Shown here: positions 8,461 to 17,643 of the stretch, in pieces
How the letters are laid out: every line of letters begins with the position of its first letter
Numbering within the stretch: position 1 is the stretch's first letter
Assembly: GCF_001477625.1 (NCBI RefSeq)
Contig: NZ_CP013692.1
Coordinates: 3,410,001 to 3,474,000 of the forward strand
DNA: 64,000 nucleotides
Direction: 5' to 3'
Source of the DNA: Paucibacter sp. KCTC 42545
GTDB taxonomy: Bacteria > Pseudomonadota > Gammaproteobacteria > Burkholderiales > Burkholderiaceae_C
Program-made: the position numbers and the translations under genes
The notes under the pieces: generated by a model
Seen by the model: only the letters and a program-made list of their open reading frames with translations
Told to the model about the DNA's origin: nothing
The model's database searches: none

Positions 8461-10092
8461 CTACTTGGCCAGCAGGTGGCGCAACAAGCCGGCGGTCGAG
8501 CCGTCCAGCCCGGCGCCGTCGCCGCTGCTCAGGCGCGGCAAGAGCTGGCCGCACAAGGCCTTGCCCAATTCCACGCCCCATTGGTCAAAGCTGTTGATGC
8601 CCCACAAGGCGCCACTGACAAACACCCGGTGCTCGTAAAGCGCGATCAAGGCGCCGAGTGACTGCGGCGTTAGCGCATCCAGCACCAAGGTCGTGCTGGG
8701 GCGGTTGCCAGGGAAGCTGCGATGGCGGGCCAGGGTTTCCGGTGCCATGGTCTGCGAAGCGGTGGGCGCCTTTTCTGCCAAGGCTTCTTCAAAGCGCTTG
8801 CCCTGCATCAGGGCTTGCGATTGCGCCAGGCAGTTGGCCAGCAACTTCTGATGTTGATCTTGCAGGCAAGCGGCCAATTCGCCCCTCACATGCGCGCCGA
8901 AATTGGGCGTCTTGACGGCGATGAATTCCACCGGGATCACATCCGTGCCCTGGTGCAGCATCTGGAAATAGGCATGCTGACCGTTGGTGCCCGCCTCACC
9001 CCAGACCACCGGGCTGGTGGCATAGGGCAAGGCCTGACCCTCGCGGTCCACGCCCTTGCCGTTGCTTTCCATCTCCAGCTGCTGCAGATAAGCCGGCAGG
9101 CGCTTCAAGCCCTGGTGATAAGGCGCCACGCTGCGGCTGCTGAAGCCGTGGAAGTTGCGGTACCAAACGTCCAGCAAACCCAGCAGCACCGGCAGGTTTT
9201 GCGCCAGCGGCGTGTGGGCAAAATGCTCGTCCATCGCATGGGCGCCCGCCAGCAAAGCGCGGAAGTTCTCGGCGCCGATGGCGACGGCAATCGGCAGGCC
9301 GATCACCGACCACAGGGAATAGCGCCCACCCACCCAGTCCCAGAAGCCAAAGGTGGTGCTGATGCCAAAGGCCGCAGCGGCGGCCACATTGCTGCTGGTG
9401 GCGACGAAGTGCTTGGCAATATCGCTGCCGCCGTTGGCCAGGAACCAAGCCTTGGCGGCCTGCGCATTGGCCAAGGTCTCCTGGGTGGTGAAGGTCTTGG
9501 AGGCGATCACGAACAAGGTGCTGGCGGGCTTGAGATCCCGCAGCACCGGGGCCAGGTCATGCCCATCCACGTTCGAGACGAAATGCAGCTTCAAACCCGG
9601 CTGGGTAAAGGACTGCAAGGCACCCACCACCATGGCCGGGCCAAGGTCGCTGCCGCCGATGCCGATGTGAACCACATCGGTGATGCCGCTCTTGGCTTGG
9701 GCGCGCACGCTCTCGGCAAAGGCCAGCATGGCCGCCAGGGAAGTTTGCACCTCATCGCTGAACAGGCCCTGGCCCGCTGGGGCGCGCAGGGCCGTGTGCA
9801 GCACGGCGCGGCCCTCGGTCAGATTGATGGGCGCGCCGGCGAACAGCGCCTCACGTTGTGATTCCAGGCCGACGTCACGGGCCAGTTGCAGCAGCAAGTC
9901 CAGGGTCGCGGCATCGATGCGGTTCTTGGACAGATCGGCAAAGACTTCCGGCGCCTGGAAGCTCCAGTCGGCGAAGCGCTGCGCGCCCTGGGCCGCGAAG
10001 GCCTCGCGCACATCAAAGGCTTGGCCTCGGGTCTTGAACTCGGCTTGCAACAGGCCCCAGGCGGGGCTTTGATCACAACGCGAAACACTCAT
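8461..10092 (-). CDS. pgi: Glucose-6-phosphate isomerase
   Basis: Pgi interconverts glucose-6-phosphate and fructose-6-phosphate in the cytoplasm. The 543-residue protein has the family signatures: the substrate-binding loop GIGGSDLGP, the SKTFTTQET segment, the GGRYSLWSVIGLP signature, and the C-terminal NSFDQWGVELGK with the catalytic Lys. I chose ATG 10092, two bases after the tal stop. A TTG at 10098 would overlap that stop and add two residues. With transaldolase upstream and zwf/hexR opposite, this is a hexose-phosphate branch-point locus. Confidence 0.96.
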   Translation of the reverse strand: MSVSRCDQSPAWGLLQAEFKTRGQAFDVREAFAAQGAQRFADWSFQAPEVFADLSKNRIDAATLDLLLQLARDVGLESQREALFAGAPINLTEGRAVLHTALRAPAGQGLFSDEVQTSLAAMLAFAESVRAQAKSGITDVVHIGIGGSDLGPAMVVGALQSFTQPGLKLHFVSNVDGHDLAPVLRDLKPASTLFVIASKTFTTQETLANAQAAKAWFLANGGSDIAKHFVATSSNVAAAAAFGISTTFGFWDWVGGRYSLWSVIGLPIAVAIGAENFRALLAGAHAMDEHFAHTPLAQNLPVLLGLLDVWYRNFHGFSSRSVAPYHQGLKRLPAYLQQLEMESNGKGVDREGQALPYATSPVVWGEAGTNGQHAYFQMLHQGTDVIPVEFIAVKTPNFGAHVRGELAACLQDQHQKLLANCLAQSQALMQGKRFEEALAEKAPTASQTMAPETLARHRSFPGNRPSTTLVLDALTPQSLGALIALYEHRVFVSGALWGINSFDQWGVELGKALCGQLLPRLSSGDGAGLDGSTAGLLRHLLAK

Positions 10093-10094
10093 CG

Positions 10095-11039
10095 TCAACT
10101 CACAATCATCTGATCCAGCTTGGCCGAGTCCACGGCGAAGAGGCGGATGCCTTCGGCCAACTTCTCGGTGGCCATGGCATCTTGGTTGAGGGCAAAGCGG
10201 AAGCCCGCTTCGTCGAATGAAACCGGGGCAATGTCAGCAGCACGGGCGGCGTCGGCGTCCAGCGCGCGCAGCAACGGCGCCTCGCTGGCCTGCAGCTGGG
10301 CCAGCAAGTCGGGGCTGATGGTCAGCAGATCGCAGCCGGCCAGGGCCTGAATCTGGCCCACATTGCGGAAGCTGGCACCCATCACCTCGGTGGCGATGCC
10401 GTGCTTCTTGAAGTAGTTGTAGATCTGCGCCACCGACTTGACGCCGGGGTCGTTCACGCCGCTGCTGGCGGCCTCGTCCCAAGCTGCGCCGGCGCTCTTT
10501 TTGTACCAGTCATAGATGCGGCCCACAAAAGGCGAGATCAGCTGAATGCCGGCCGTGCCGCAGGCAACCGCCTGGCAGAAGGAGAACAGCAGCGTCAGAT
10601 TGCAATGGATGCCTTCGCGCTCCAGTTCGGCGGCGGCTTGAATGCCTTCCCAGGTGGCGGCGATCTTGATCAGCACGCGCTCGCGGCCAATGCCGGCGGC
10701 TTCGTACAAGGCCATGATGCGGCGTGCGCGCGCCACGGTGGCGGCAGCGTCAAAGCTCAGGCGGGCGTCCACTTCGGTGGAGACGCGGCCGGGCACGACC
10801 TTGAGGATTTCCAGACCAAAGCGCACCAGCACATGGTCCACCACTTCGTCCAAGGGCTTGCCGGCATGGGCGGCAACCGTGTCCTTCAGCAAAGGCGCGT
10901 AGTCGGCCGACTGCACGGCTTTGAGAATCAGCGAAGGATTGGTGGTCGCGTCACGCGGCGCGAATTGCGCCAGCTGCAGAAAGTTGCCGGTGTCGGCAAC
11001 CACGGTGGTGAAGGACTTGAGTTGGTCGAGTTGATTCAT
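10095..11039 (-). CDS. tal: Transaldolase
   Basis: Transaldolase moves a dihydroxyacetone unit between sugar phosphates in the non-oxidative pentose phosphate pathway. The protein has 314 residues, the TalB-type size. [22 protein letters not shown] holds the substrate Asp and the TTNPSL signature. The Schiff-base Lys lies in [12 protein letters not shown], and TLLFSFCQA and [11 protein letters not shown] are also conserved. It is the first gene of the tal-pgi-HAD run and diverges from zwf across about 275 bases. Start ATG 11039. Confidence 0.96.
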   Translation of the reverse strand: MNQLDQLKSFTTVVADTGNFLQLAQFAPRDATTNPSLILKAVQSADYAPLLKDTVAAHAGKPLDEVVDHVLVRFGLEILKVVPGRVSTEVDARLSFDAAATVARARRIMALYEAAGIGRERVLIKIAATWEGIQAAAELEREGIHCNLTLLFSFCQAVACGTAGIQLISPFVGRIYDWYKKSAGAAWDEAASSGVNDPGVKSVAQIYNYFKKHGIATEVMGASFRNVGQIQALAGCDLLTISPDLLAQLQASEAPLLRALDADAARAADIAPVSFDEAGFRFALNQDAMATEKLAEGIRLFAVDSAKLDQMIVS

Positions 11040-11185
11040 GGCCGTAGCTCGAGGTTTGAGGGGAATCCCGTATTAGAACCGTTCCGGCAAGAACCGGCCG
11101 CGCGCCGCAGCATGGCAGCTGATGCTTGGTTACAGCGCGAAATTCAGGAAAACCCCCATGAAATCTGTCAACTGGGCCAGCCACA

Positions 11186-11243
11186 TTGACCGAATCACGA
11201 AACTGCGGCATCATAATTCCAGAAACTTTGTTACATCAACAAA
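11186..11243 (+). promoter_or_regulatory. Possible zwf promoter with a palindromic operator
   Basis: A TTGACC hexamer at 11186-11191 lies 17 bases before CATCAT at 11209-11214, a weak sigma70-like pair. Immediately downstream TTTGTT (11227-11232) and AACAAA (11238-11243) form a perfect 6-bp inverted repeat around ACATC, 17 bp overall, where a repressor would block initiation. The size and AT-rich arms resemble HexR sites known in gammaproteobacteria, and hexR is the second gene of this transcript. The assignment to HexR is inference. Confidence 0.4.
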
Positions 11244-11314
11244 ACATTGCGCCAGTCCTTTCCTCGCACCGGCGCGCTTCACCGTCACCCCTCTCACGGC
11301 TTCGGCACCTAGCT

Positions 11315-12760
11315 ATGTCATTCGACCTCGTATTCTTTGGCGGCACCGGCGATCTCACATGGAGAAAGCTCATGCCCGCCCTGTTCCAGGCCTTCCGCCA
11401 CGGCAAGCTGCCGGCCGGCGGACGCATCCTGGCCGTGGCCCGCGACGAGATGCCCGACGAGCAATACCGCCAATGGCTGAAAGAGCGCTTCCAGGAAGTG
11501 GACGGTTCCAAGCGCCCCAGCGATGAAGAGTTCGAACAATTCGCCGCCCTGCTGCATTACCGCCGCATGGACTTGTCGCAGCCCGAGCATTACCAGCGCC
11601 TGAAGGACTGGCTGGATGAGCGCCAGGCCGACACCGTGGTGCTGTATCTGGCCACCAGCCCGCACCTGTTCACGCAGATCTGCCAGCAGCTGGGCGCCGT
11701 TGGCCTGAATCACGAGCGCGTGCGCGTGGTGCTGGAAAAGCCGCTCGGCCACGACCTGGCCAGTGCGCAAGAAATCAACCAAGTGGTGCGCTCGGTGTTC
11801 AAGGAAGAACAAGCCTTCCGCATCGACCATTACCTGGGCAAGCCTTCGGTGCAGAATTTGATGGCCCTGCGCTTTGGCAATGCCTTGTTCGAGCCCCTGT
11901 GGCGGCGCGAAAGCATTGCCAACATCCAGATCACCTTGGCCGAACGCCTGGGCGTGGGCACACGCGGCGCCTTCTACAACGAGACCGGCGCCCTGCGCGA
12001 CATGATTCAAAACCATGCGCTGCAGTTGCTGACCATGATCGCGATGGAGCCGCCCTCGACCAACGATGCCGATGCCATCCGCGACGAAAAGCTCAAGGTG
12101 CTGCGCTCGCTCAAGCCCTTCACCGCCGAGAGCGTGGCGCGCGATGTGGTGCGCGGCCAATACCGTGCCGGCAATATTGATGGCCAAGCCGTCAACGGCT
12201 ATCTGGACGAAGGCAAGGTGCCGGCCGACAGCCCATGCGAGACCTTTGTGGCCCTGCGCACCGAGGTGCAGAACTGGCGCTGGGCCGGCGTACCCTTTTA
12301 TCTGCGCACCGGCAAGCGCCTGGCCGAGCGTGATGCGCAAATCGTCATCAACTTCCGCCCCGTGCCTCACCCGATCTTCCCTGGCACCAATCAGGCCAAC
12401 CGCCTGGTGATCAAGCTGCAACCCGAAGATGGGCTGGAGTTGCAATTGCTAGCGGCCAAGGGCGGTGCCCACGGCGAGGCGCTGGCGCCTGTGTCGTTGG
12501 ACCTGGACTTTGACAAAGCCTTCGCCAGCAACCGCGTCGGCGCCTATGAACGCCTGCTGCTCGATGCGATCGCCGGCCGACTCAACCTCTTCGTGCGCAG
12601 CGATGAGCAGGAACAAGCCTGGCGCTGGGTGGAACCGATTCTGGACGCCTGGAAGCACGACAACACCGGCCCGCGTCCCTACAGCGCCGGCTCCTGGGGC
12701 CCGGCGGCCTCCAGCGCCCTGGTGGCGCGGGATGGCTTTGCCTGGGGAGAAGAAGAGTGA
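11315..12760 (+). CDS. zwf: Glucose-6-phosphate 1-dehydrogenase
   Basis: Zwf oxidises glucose-6-phosphate to 6-phosphogluconolactone with NAD(P)+, the entry to the oxidative pentose phosphate and Entner-Doudoroff routes. The protein has 481 residues. The dinucleotide-binding motif FGGTGDLTWRKLMPALF is at the N-terminus and the active-site signature RIDHYLGK is near residue 170. The usual dinucleotide motif is GASGDL; here it reads GGTGDL. The frame is open from 11186, but ATG 11315 fits the family N-terminus. It heads a zwf-hexR pair. Confidence 0.96.
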   Translation: MSFDLVFFGGTGDLTWRKLMPALFQAFRHGKLPAGGRILAVARDEMPDEQYRQWLKERFQEVDGSKRPSDEEFEQFAALLHYRRMDLSQPEHYQRLKDWLDERQADTVVLYLATSPHLFTQICQQLGAVGLNHERVRVVLEKPLGHDLASAQEINQVVRSVFKEEQAFRIDHYLGKPSVQNLMALRFGNALFEPLWRRESIANIQITLAERLGVGTRGAFYNETGALRDMIQNHALQLLTMIAMEPPSTNDADAIRDEKLKVLRSLKPFTAESVARDVVRGQYRAGNIDGQAVNGYLDEGKVPADSPCETFVALRTEVQNWRWAGVPFYLRTGKRLAERDAQIVINFRPVPHPIFPGTNQANRLVIKLQPEDGLELQLLAAKGGAHGEALAPVSLDLDFDKAFASNRVGAYERLLLDAIAGRLNLFVRSDEQEQAWRWVEPILDAWKHDNTGPRPYSAGSWGPAASSALVARDGFAWGEEE

Positions 12761-12809
12761 GGACGCTTGTGAGCCAGCCGCTGACTACCCGCTTTGAGCG
12801 GGGGCTCGC

Positions 12810-13676
12810 ATGAGCATTCTGGAGCGGGTCAAGGCCGCACTGCCCGCCTTGCCGCCGGCCGAACAGCGCGTGGCCAAGCTGCTGCTTACCGACGCACGCG
12901 CCTTCGCCAATCTACCAGTGAGCGAGTTGGCGGACCGGGCGCATGTCAGCAAGCCCACCGTGGTGCGCTTTTGCCGCAGCGTGGGCTATGACGGCCTGGC
13001 CGACTTCAAGCGCAAGCTCGCGGGCAGCGTCAACGAAGGCGTGCCCTTTGTGCACCGCGCAGTGGATGAAGATGAAAAGCCGGGCGATCTGATCGTCAAG
13101 GTGGTGGACAACGCCGTCGCGGCCTTGCTGCACTACCGTAACGACGCGGCCAGCCATGCCTTTGAGCGCGCCATCGACGCCATGGCCGATTCGGCCAATG
13201 CCGGGCGGCGCATCGAGTTTTACGGCGTCGGCAATTCCGGCATCGTGGCGCAGGATGCGCAGCACAAGTTCTTCCGCCTGGGCGTCAACACCGCAGCCTG
13301 GAGCGACGGCCATGTGCAGCTGATGAGCGCCACCATGCTGCAAGCGGGTGACTGCGCGGTGCTGATCAGCAACTCAGGCCGCAGCCGCGACATGCTGGAT
13401 GTGGCCGAGATCGCGCGCAAAAAAGGCGCCACCATCATCATCATCACGGCCAGTGGCACGCCTTTGGCGGCGCTGGGCCAGAGCCAGGGTCAGGTCTTGC
13501 TCGCGGTGGATCACCCGGAAGACTATGACCGCTACAGCCCGATGGTGTCGCGCCTGCTGCACCTAGTGGCCATCGATATTTTGACCACTGGCGTGGCCCT
13601 GCGCCTGGGTCAGACGCTGCGGCCGATGCTGCAAGAGATCAAGCGCAATCTGCGCAGCAAGCGTTACGCCAGCTGA
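12810..13676 (+). CDS. hexR: RpiR/HexR-family transcriptional regulator
   Basis: This 288-residue regulator has an N-terminal RpiR-type helix-turn-helix (about residues 30-60, with VSELADRAHVSKPTVVRFCR) and a C-terminal SIS sugar-phosphate binding domain (about 125-255, with GVGNSGIVAQDAQHKFFRLG and LISNSGRSRDML). HexR proteins repress zwf and Entner-Doudoroff genes and are released by KDPG, and linkage to zwf supports that role. The start codon follows a G-rich hairpin (CCCGC 12788-12792 with GCGGG 12798-12802) that overlaps the likely ribosome binding site. Its last 13 bases overlap mlaB. Confidence 0.88.
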   Translation: MSILERVKAALPALPPAEQRVAKLLLTDARAFANLPVSELADRAHVSKPTVVRFCRSVGYDGLADFKRKLAGSVNEGVPFVHRAVDEDEKPGDLIVKVVDNAVAALLHYRNDAASHAFERAIDAMADSANAGRRIEFYGVGNSGIVAQDAQHKFFRLGVNTAAWSDGHVQLMSATMLQAGDCAVLISNSGRSRDMLDVAEIARKKGATIIIITASGTPLAALGQSQGQVLLAVDHPEDYDRYSPMVSRLLHLVAIDILTTGVALRLGQTLRPMLQEIKRNLRSKRYAS

Positions 13677-14023
13677 TTGGCCGGGCCAGCCGGGCTGAGC
13701 AGCTCGGGCCACAGGAGTTCGGCCACGCCGTAAACGCGGGCCAGCTCTTGCAGCTTGGGCGGTACTTCACAGACCTGCATCTGCACGCCTTCCTGGCGGC
13801 ATAAACGCGCGGCACTCAGCAACAGAGTCAGCACGCCGGAGTCAAAGTCCTGCAGATCAGCCGCGCTGACCTGCAGGCCGATGGCTGAACCCGCACCACC
13901 GCTGCCATGCAGCTGCCGCGCCTCCACCCGCAGGGTGTTTTGCCAAGCCGCCCACAGCGTGGGCAGCTCTTGCAATCGCAGCGACACCGGCAGCTTGAGC
14001 ATGGTTCTTGCGCTTGCCGTCAT
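13664..14023 (-). CDS. mlaB: MlaB, STAS-domain subunit of the Mla phospholipid transporter
   Basis: This is a 119-residue cytoplasmic STAS protein. Strands and helices of the STAS fold are recognisable in LPVSLRLQELPTLWAAW, the LQVSAADLQDFDSGVLTLLLSAARLC core, and VQMQVCEVPPKLQELARVYGV. The normally exchangeable Ser/Thr of STAS regulators appears here as DFDSGVLTLL, close to the MlaB TDSAGL pattern. MlaB stabilises the MlaFE ATPase complex. Its ATG overlaps the mlaC stop as ATGA, and it is the last gene of the mla operon. Its end overlaps hexR convergently. Confidence 0.85.
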   Translation of the reverse strand: MTASARTMLKLPVSLRLQELPTLWAAWQNTLRVEARQLHGSGGAGSAIGLQVSAADLQDFDSGVLTLLLSAARLCRQEGVQMQVCEVPPKLQELARVYGVAELLWPELLSPAGPANQLA

Positions 14024-14673
14024 CAGGCCTTGGCGGCGTTGCCGGCCGCGGCCTTCTGGTTCTTGTCGGCCAGAGTCTTGATCAAGCCATCAATGCCATT
14101 GGCACCGATCTCTTGCGCAAAGCTGTTGCGGTATTGGTCCGCCAGCCAAATGCCCAGCACATTGACGTCGTAAATGCGCCAGACACCAGCACCCTTTTCC
14201 AGGCGGTAGTCCAGCTGGATCGGGTCACCCTTGCCGCGGATCTCGGTCTTCACCACAACCTCGGTGTCGGTGCTGCTGGCGCGCAGGGGCTTGAGGGCAA
14301 TGGTCTGGTCCTTCACCTGCGTCAGCGCGCCGGCATAGGTGCGCACCAGCAAGGTCTTGAACTCGTCTTGCAGGCGCTGCTGCTGCTCGGGCGTGGCCTG
14401 GCGCCAGAAGCGGCCCACGGCCGAGGAGGTCATGCGCTGGAAGTTCACATGCGGCATCACCTTGGTGTCGACCAAGTTGATGATTTTCTGGATGTCGCCG
14501 GCCTGGATGGACTTGTCGGACTTGACCGCTTCCAGCGTCTCCAGCGAGAGCTGGCGGATCAGCAGATCAGGCGCCGAGTTGTCGGCCGCCAGGGCCGGTG
14601 CGGGGCTCAGGCCGGACAGCAGGCTGGCCGACAAGAGGCCGCAGATCAGGAAAACACGTTTGCTCGCAATCAT
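14023..14673 (-). CDS. mlaC: MlaC, periplasmic phospholipid-binding protein
   Basis: MlaC shuttles phospholipids between the outer-membrane MlaA complex and inner-membrane MlaFEDB. The 216-residue precursor starts with a clear signal peptide (MIASKRVFLICGLL, hydrophobic core, cut after ALA). The Tol_Ttg2/MlaC domain follows, with VMPHVNFQRMTSSAVGRFWR and a C-terminal YRLEKGAGVWRIYDVNVLGI strand region. ATG 14673 is chosen because it begins the signal peptide and has AGAG upstream; the frame is open to 14760. A hairpin lies between mlaA and this gene. Confidence 0.93.
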   Translation of the reverse strand: MIASKRVFLICGLLSASLLSGLSPAPALAADNSAPDLLIRQLSLETLEAVKSDKSIQAGDIQKIINLVDTKVMPHVNFQRMTSSAVGRFWRQATPEQQQRLQDEFKTLLVRTYAGALTQVKDQTIALKPLRASSTDTEVVVKTEIRGKGDPIQLDYRLEKGAGVWRIYDVNVLGIWLADQYRNSFAQEIGANGIDGLIKTLADKNQKAAAGNAAKA

Positions 14674-14724
14674 GGCGCTACTCTCTTCTTTCATTCGGGT
14701 TGACCACCAAGTGGCCTGACACTT

Positions 14725-14744
14725 GAACGCGGCAGGCCGCGTTC
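14725..14744 (-). other. GC-rich hairpin between mlaA and mlaC
   Basis: GAACGCGGC at 14725-14733 and GCCGCGTTC at 14736-14744 are perfect complements around AG, giving a strong stem in the 93-base spacer between mlaA and mlaC. No T-run follows in the direction of transcription. It could set the relative amounts of upstream and downstream mRNA, for example by blocking exonucleases; this is inference. Confidence 0.5.
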
Positions 14745-14766
14745 GGTTCACAGAGCTCACAAAGCT

Positions 14767-15525
14767 TTACGGCCCAGACTGTGCCGGCGGATCAGGCTCC
14801 GGCTTATCGGGTGTCAGCACTTCGAACTCTTCATCATCGGAAAAACTGCCGCGGCGCTGCAGATAAGCGTCACGGTAGAAGGTGTACTTGTCGAGCGCGA
14901 TGCCTTCCAGCATCTGGCTGGCACGCAGGAAATTGGCGCGGGTATTGATGGTCTGCAAGCTGTAGATCGCAACCTTGGCACTGCCTTCACGGAACACCAG
15001 CGAGGGCGAAGCCGACCAATCCGCCGGCATGGCCACGGTGTCGCGTACCGACGAGGGGCCAAACAAAGGCCAGACGATGTACGCCCCGGTGCCAAAACCC
15101 CAGCGGCCGAAGGTCTTGCCCAGGTCTTCGCTCTTCTTCTCCAGGCCCACCTCGGTGGAAATATCCAGAATGCCGCCGAAGCCCAGCACCGTGTTGACGG
15201 CAAAGCGCATGCCTTGCTCCACGCTGGCGCGCAGGCGACCCTGCAGCACCAGGTTCACCGCCGACCAAGCGTCGTTGACATTGCCGAAGACGTTGTCAAT
15301 GCCCTGGCGAACGGGGGCCGGCACCAACTCGCTATAGGCAGTGGACACCGGCACCAGCACATGCTCGTCCAACTTGTCATTGAAGCTGAAGACCTTGCGG
15401 TTCCAGGACTCCCAAGGGTCCAGCTTCTGCCCCGGCCCACCCGGGCCGCGCAAGCTGGCGCAGCCGCCCAGCAGCAGGGCCAGGCTCAGCAAAACAAGGC
15501 TGCGCCAGATGGAGCGCTGACTCAT
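14767..15525 (-). CDS. mlaA: MlaA (VacJ) outer-membrane lipoprotein
   Basis: MlaA is the outer-membrane lipoprotein that removes misplaced phospholipids from the outer leaflet. The 252-residue precursor has a lipoprotein signal with lipobox LGGC (Cys22). The VacJ domain follows, with DPWESWNRKVFSFNDKLDE, RFAVNTVLGFGGILDIS and GFGTGAYIVWPLFGPSSVRD all recognisable. The tail is Pro-rich. Having mlaA inside the mla operon, between mlaD and mlaC, is a beta-proteobacterial arrangement; in E. coli it is unlinked. Its start overlaps the mlaD stop by four bases. Confidence 0.94.
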   Translation of the reverse strand: MSQRSIWRSLVLLSLALLLGGCASLRGPGGPGQKLDPWESWNRKVFSFNDKLDEHVLVPVSTAYSELVPAPVRQGIDNVFGNVNDAWSAVNLVLQGRLRASVEQGMRFAVNTVLGFGGILDISTEVGLEKKSEDLGKTFGRWGFGTGAYIVWPLFGPSSVRDTVAMPADWSASPSLVFREGSAKVAIYSLQTINTRANFLRASQMLEGIALDKYTFYRDAYLQRRGSFSDDEEFEVLTPDKPEPDPPAQSGP

Positions 15526-16010
15526 GGCTTGCCCGCCGCCGCTGGTGTTGCGGCGCTGTCAGCGGCCTTGTTGTAAAGGAACTGGCCGATCAAGTTTTCA
15601 AGCACCACGGCCGATTGGGTTTGGCTGATGTTGTCACCGGCCACCAGATTCTTTTCGTCGGCGCCTGCTTCCAGGCCGATGTACTGCTCACCCAGCAGGC
15701 CGGCGGTGAGGATCTTGGCCGAGCTGTCCTTGGGGAAGGCCATCTTCTTTTGCATCTTGATGGTGACCTTGGCCTGGAAGCTCTTGTCATCAAAAACGAT
15801 GGACTCCACCCGGCCCACCACCACGCCGGCACTCTTCACCGCGGCATTGGCCTTGAGGCCGCCGATATTGTCGAATTTGGCCGTGACCTGGTAGGTCTCG
15901 TCGAAATTCAGGCTCAGCAGATTGCCGGCCTTGAGGGCCAGGAACAACAAGGCGGCCGCGCCCAAAAGCACGAAGAAGCCCACCTTTGCATCATGTCGAG
16001 AGGCTTGCAT
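15522..16010 (-). CDS. mlaD: MlaD, MCE-domain periplasmic subunit
   Basis: MlaD is a 162-residue protein with one N-terminal transmembrane helix (about residues 10-30, VGFFVLLGAAALLFLALKAG) and a single MCE domain (about 38-120, with GGLKANAAVKSAGVVVGRVESI and LLGEQYIGLEAG). It forms the hexameric ring that carries lipid through the periplasmic side of the MlaFEDB complex. The frame runs open upstream, but ATG 16010 has GGAG seven bases before it and gives the canonical start. It lies 14 bases after mlaE and overlaps mlaA. Confidence 0.94.
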   Translation of the reverse strand: MQASRHDAKVGFFVLLGAAALLFLALKAGNLLSLNFDETYQVTAKFDNIGGLKANAAVKSAGVVVGRVESIVFDDKSFQAKVTIKMQKKMAFPKDSSAKILTAGLLGEQYIGLEAGADEKNLVAGDNISQTQSAVVLENLIGQFLYNKAADSAATPAAAGKP

Positions 16011-16024
16011 GCCAGACTCCAAAA

Positions 16025-16810
16025 TCAGATCGAAAACATCATGGCGGTCAGCACAAAGTCCAGTGCCAACACCGCCAGAGAAGAAACCACCACGGTGCGG
16101 GTGGTGGCCTGCGCCACACCCTCGGGCGTCGGTTTGCAGGCATAGCCCTGCAGCAGCGCCACAAAGGTCACGGTGACACCGAACACCAGGCTCTTCACCA
16201 CGCCATTGCCGACGTCGGCAAACACATCCACCCCGCCTTGCATCTGCGACCAAAAGGCGCCCGCGTCGATGCCAATCAAAGGCACCGCCACCAGCCAGCC
16301 GCCGATCACACCAATCGCCGAGAACAGCGCCGCCAGCAAAGGCATGGCAATCACGCCGCCCCAGAAGCGCGGCGCCAACACCCGGGTGACCGGGTCCACC
16401 GCCATCATCTCCATGGCGGTGAGTTGCTCGCCGGCCTTCATCAAGCCGATCTCGGCCGTCAGTGAGGTGCCGGCGCGACCTGCGAACAGCAAGGCCGCCA
16501 CCACCGGGCCCAGTTCACGCACCAAGCTCAAGGCCACCAACAAGCCCACCGCCTCGGCCGAGCCGTAGCGTTGCAAGGTGTAGTAGCCCTGCAGCGCCAG
16601 CACGAAGCCAACGAACAGGCCCGACACGCCGATGATGGACAGCGAGCGATTGCCGAGGAAATACACCTGCTCACGCACCAGGCCAAAACGCATCAAGGCC
16701 TGCGGCGTGCGCGCCAGCACCTGCATAAACAAGCGTGTGCCCGCGCCGACCTCGGCCAGTTGGCCACGTGTGGCGCGGCCCAGGCGCGCCAATCCGTCAA
16801 GCGCCGTCAT
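16025..16810 (-). CDS. mlaE: MlaE, inner-membrane permease
   Basis: MlaE is the integral permease of the Mla phospholipid ABC transporter. The 261-residue protein has five or six hydrophobic helices and family motifs FVLALQGYYTLQRYG, LVRELGPVVAALLFAGRAGT and AEIGLMKAGEQLTAMEMMAV, followed by PRFWGGVIAMPLL. It overlaps mlaF upstream by four bases. It follows the ATPase gene and precedes mlaD, the usual order. Confidence 0.95.
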   Translation of the reverse strand: MTALDGLARLGRATRGQLAEVGAGTRLFMQVLARTPQALMRFGLVREQVYFLGNRSLSIIGVSGLFVGFVLALQGYYTLQRYGSAEAVGLLVALSLVRELGPVVAALLFAGRAGTSLTAEIGLMKAGEQLTAMEMMAVDPVTRVLAPRFWGGVIAMPLLAALFSAIGVIGGWLVAVPLIGIDAGAFWSQMQGGVDVFADVGNGVVKSLVFGVTVTFVALLQGYACKPTPEGVAQATTRTVVVSSLAVLALDFVLTAMMFSI

Positions 16811-17643
16811 GCGCGTGCTCCCAAACCAAAGTCTTGCGCCACCGGCACGGCCGCTTGATGAAAACGCACCGGCCCATCGGCATGGGCGCCCACAAACTGC
16901 TGCACCAGCGGATCTTCGCTATGGCGCAAGTCATCGGGCGTGCCTTGGGCCACCACACGGCCATTGGCGATCATGGCGACTTCGTCGGCAATGCCGAAGG
17001 TTTCATGCAAATCATGCGAAACAATGATGCTGGTCAGGCCCAGCGCGTCATTCAGATCGCGAATCAGGCGTGCTGCTACGCCCAGCGAAATCGGGTCCAA
17101 GCCAGCAAAAGGCTCGTCATACAAAACCAGATCGGGATCCAGCGCGATGGCCCGCGCCAGCGCCACGCGCCGCGCCATGCCGCCCGACACCTCGGAAGGC
17201 ATCAGGTCACGCGCACCGCGCAGGCCCACCGCGTTGAGCTTCATCAGCACCAAGTCGCGGATCATGGCTTCAGACAAATTGGTATGTTCTCGCAGGGGGA
17301 AGGCCACGTTCTCGAACACCGACAGGTCGGTGAACAAGGCGCCGAACTGGAACAACATACCCATGCGACGACGCACGGCATAGAGCTGATCCAAATTGAG
17401 CGGGGCCAAATCCACGCCGTCAAACAGGACCTGACCTTTTAGGGGGCGAATCTGCCGCCCCAGCAAACGCAGCACCGTGGTCTTGCCGCCGCCCGAGGTA
17501 CCGATCAAGGCCAAGACCTTGCCGCGCGGCACCGTCAGATTGACCGACTCCAGAATCACCCGGTCGCCGTAACCGCAACTGACATCGCGCAATTCGATCA
17601 AGGGTGAAGCGGAATTAGAAATCGGGGGATAGTGGGTCGACAT
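16807..17643 (-). CDS. mlaF: MlaF, ATP-binding subunit
   Basis: This 278-residue ABC ATPase drives the Mla transporter. Walker A is GTSGGGKTT (about residue 48), the signature is [13 protein letters not shown], Walker B is [14 protein letters not shown], and the switch His lies in [11 protein letters not shown]. The C-terminal tail is extended, as in MlaF. It is the first gene of mlaFEDACB, so the operon promoter should lie in the 17644-18010 region shared with the divergent pilE operon. Confidence 0.95.
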   Translation of the reverse strand: MSTHYPPISNSASPLIELRDVSCGYGDRVILESVNLTVPRGKVLALIGTSGGGKTTVLRLLGRQIRPLKGQVLFDGVDLAPLNLDQLYAVRRRMGMLFQFGALFTDLSVFENVAFPLREHTNLSEAMIRDLVLMKLNAVGLRGARDLMPSEVSGGMARRVALARAIALDPDLVLYDEPFAGLDPISLGVAARLIRDLNDALGLTSIIVSHDLHETFGIADEVAMIANGRVVAQGTPDDLRHSEDPLVQQFVGAHADGPVRFHQAAVPVAQDFGLGARA

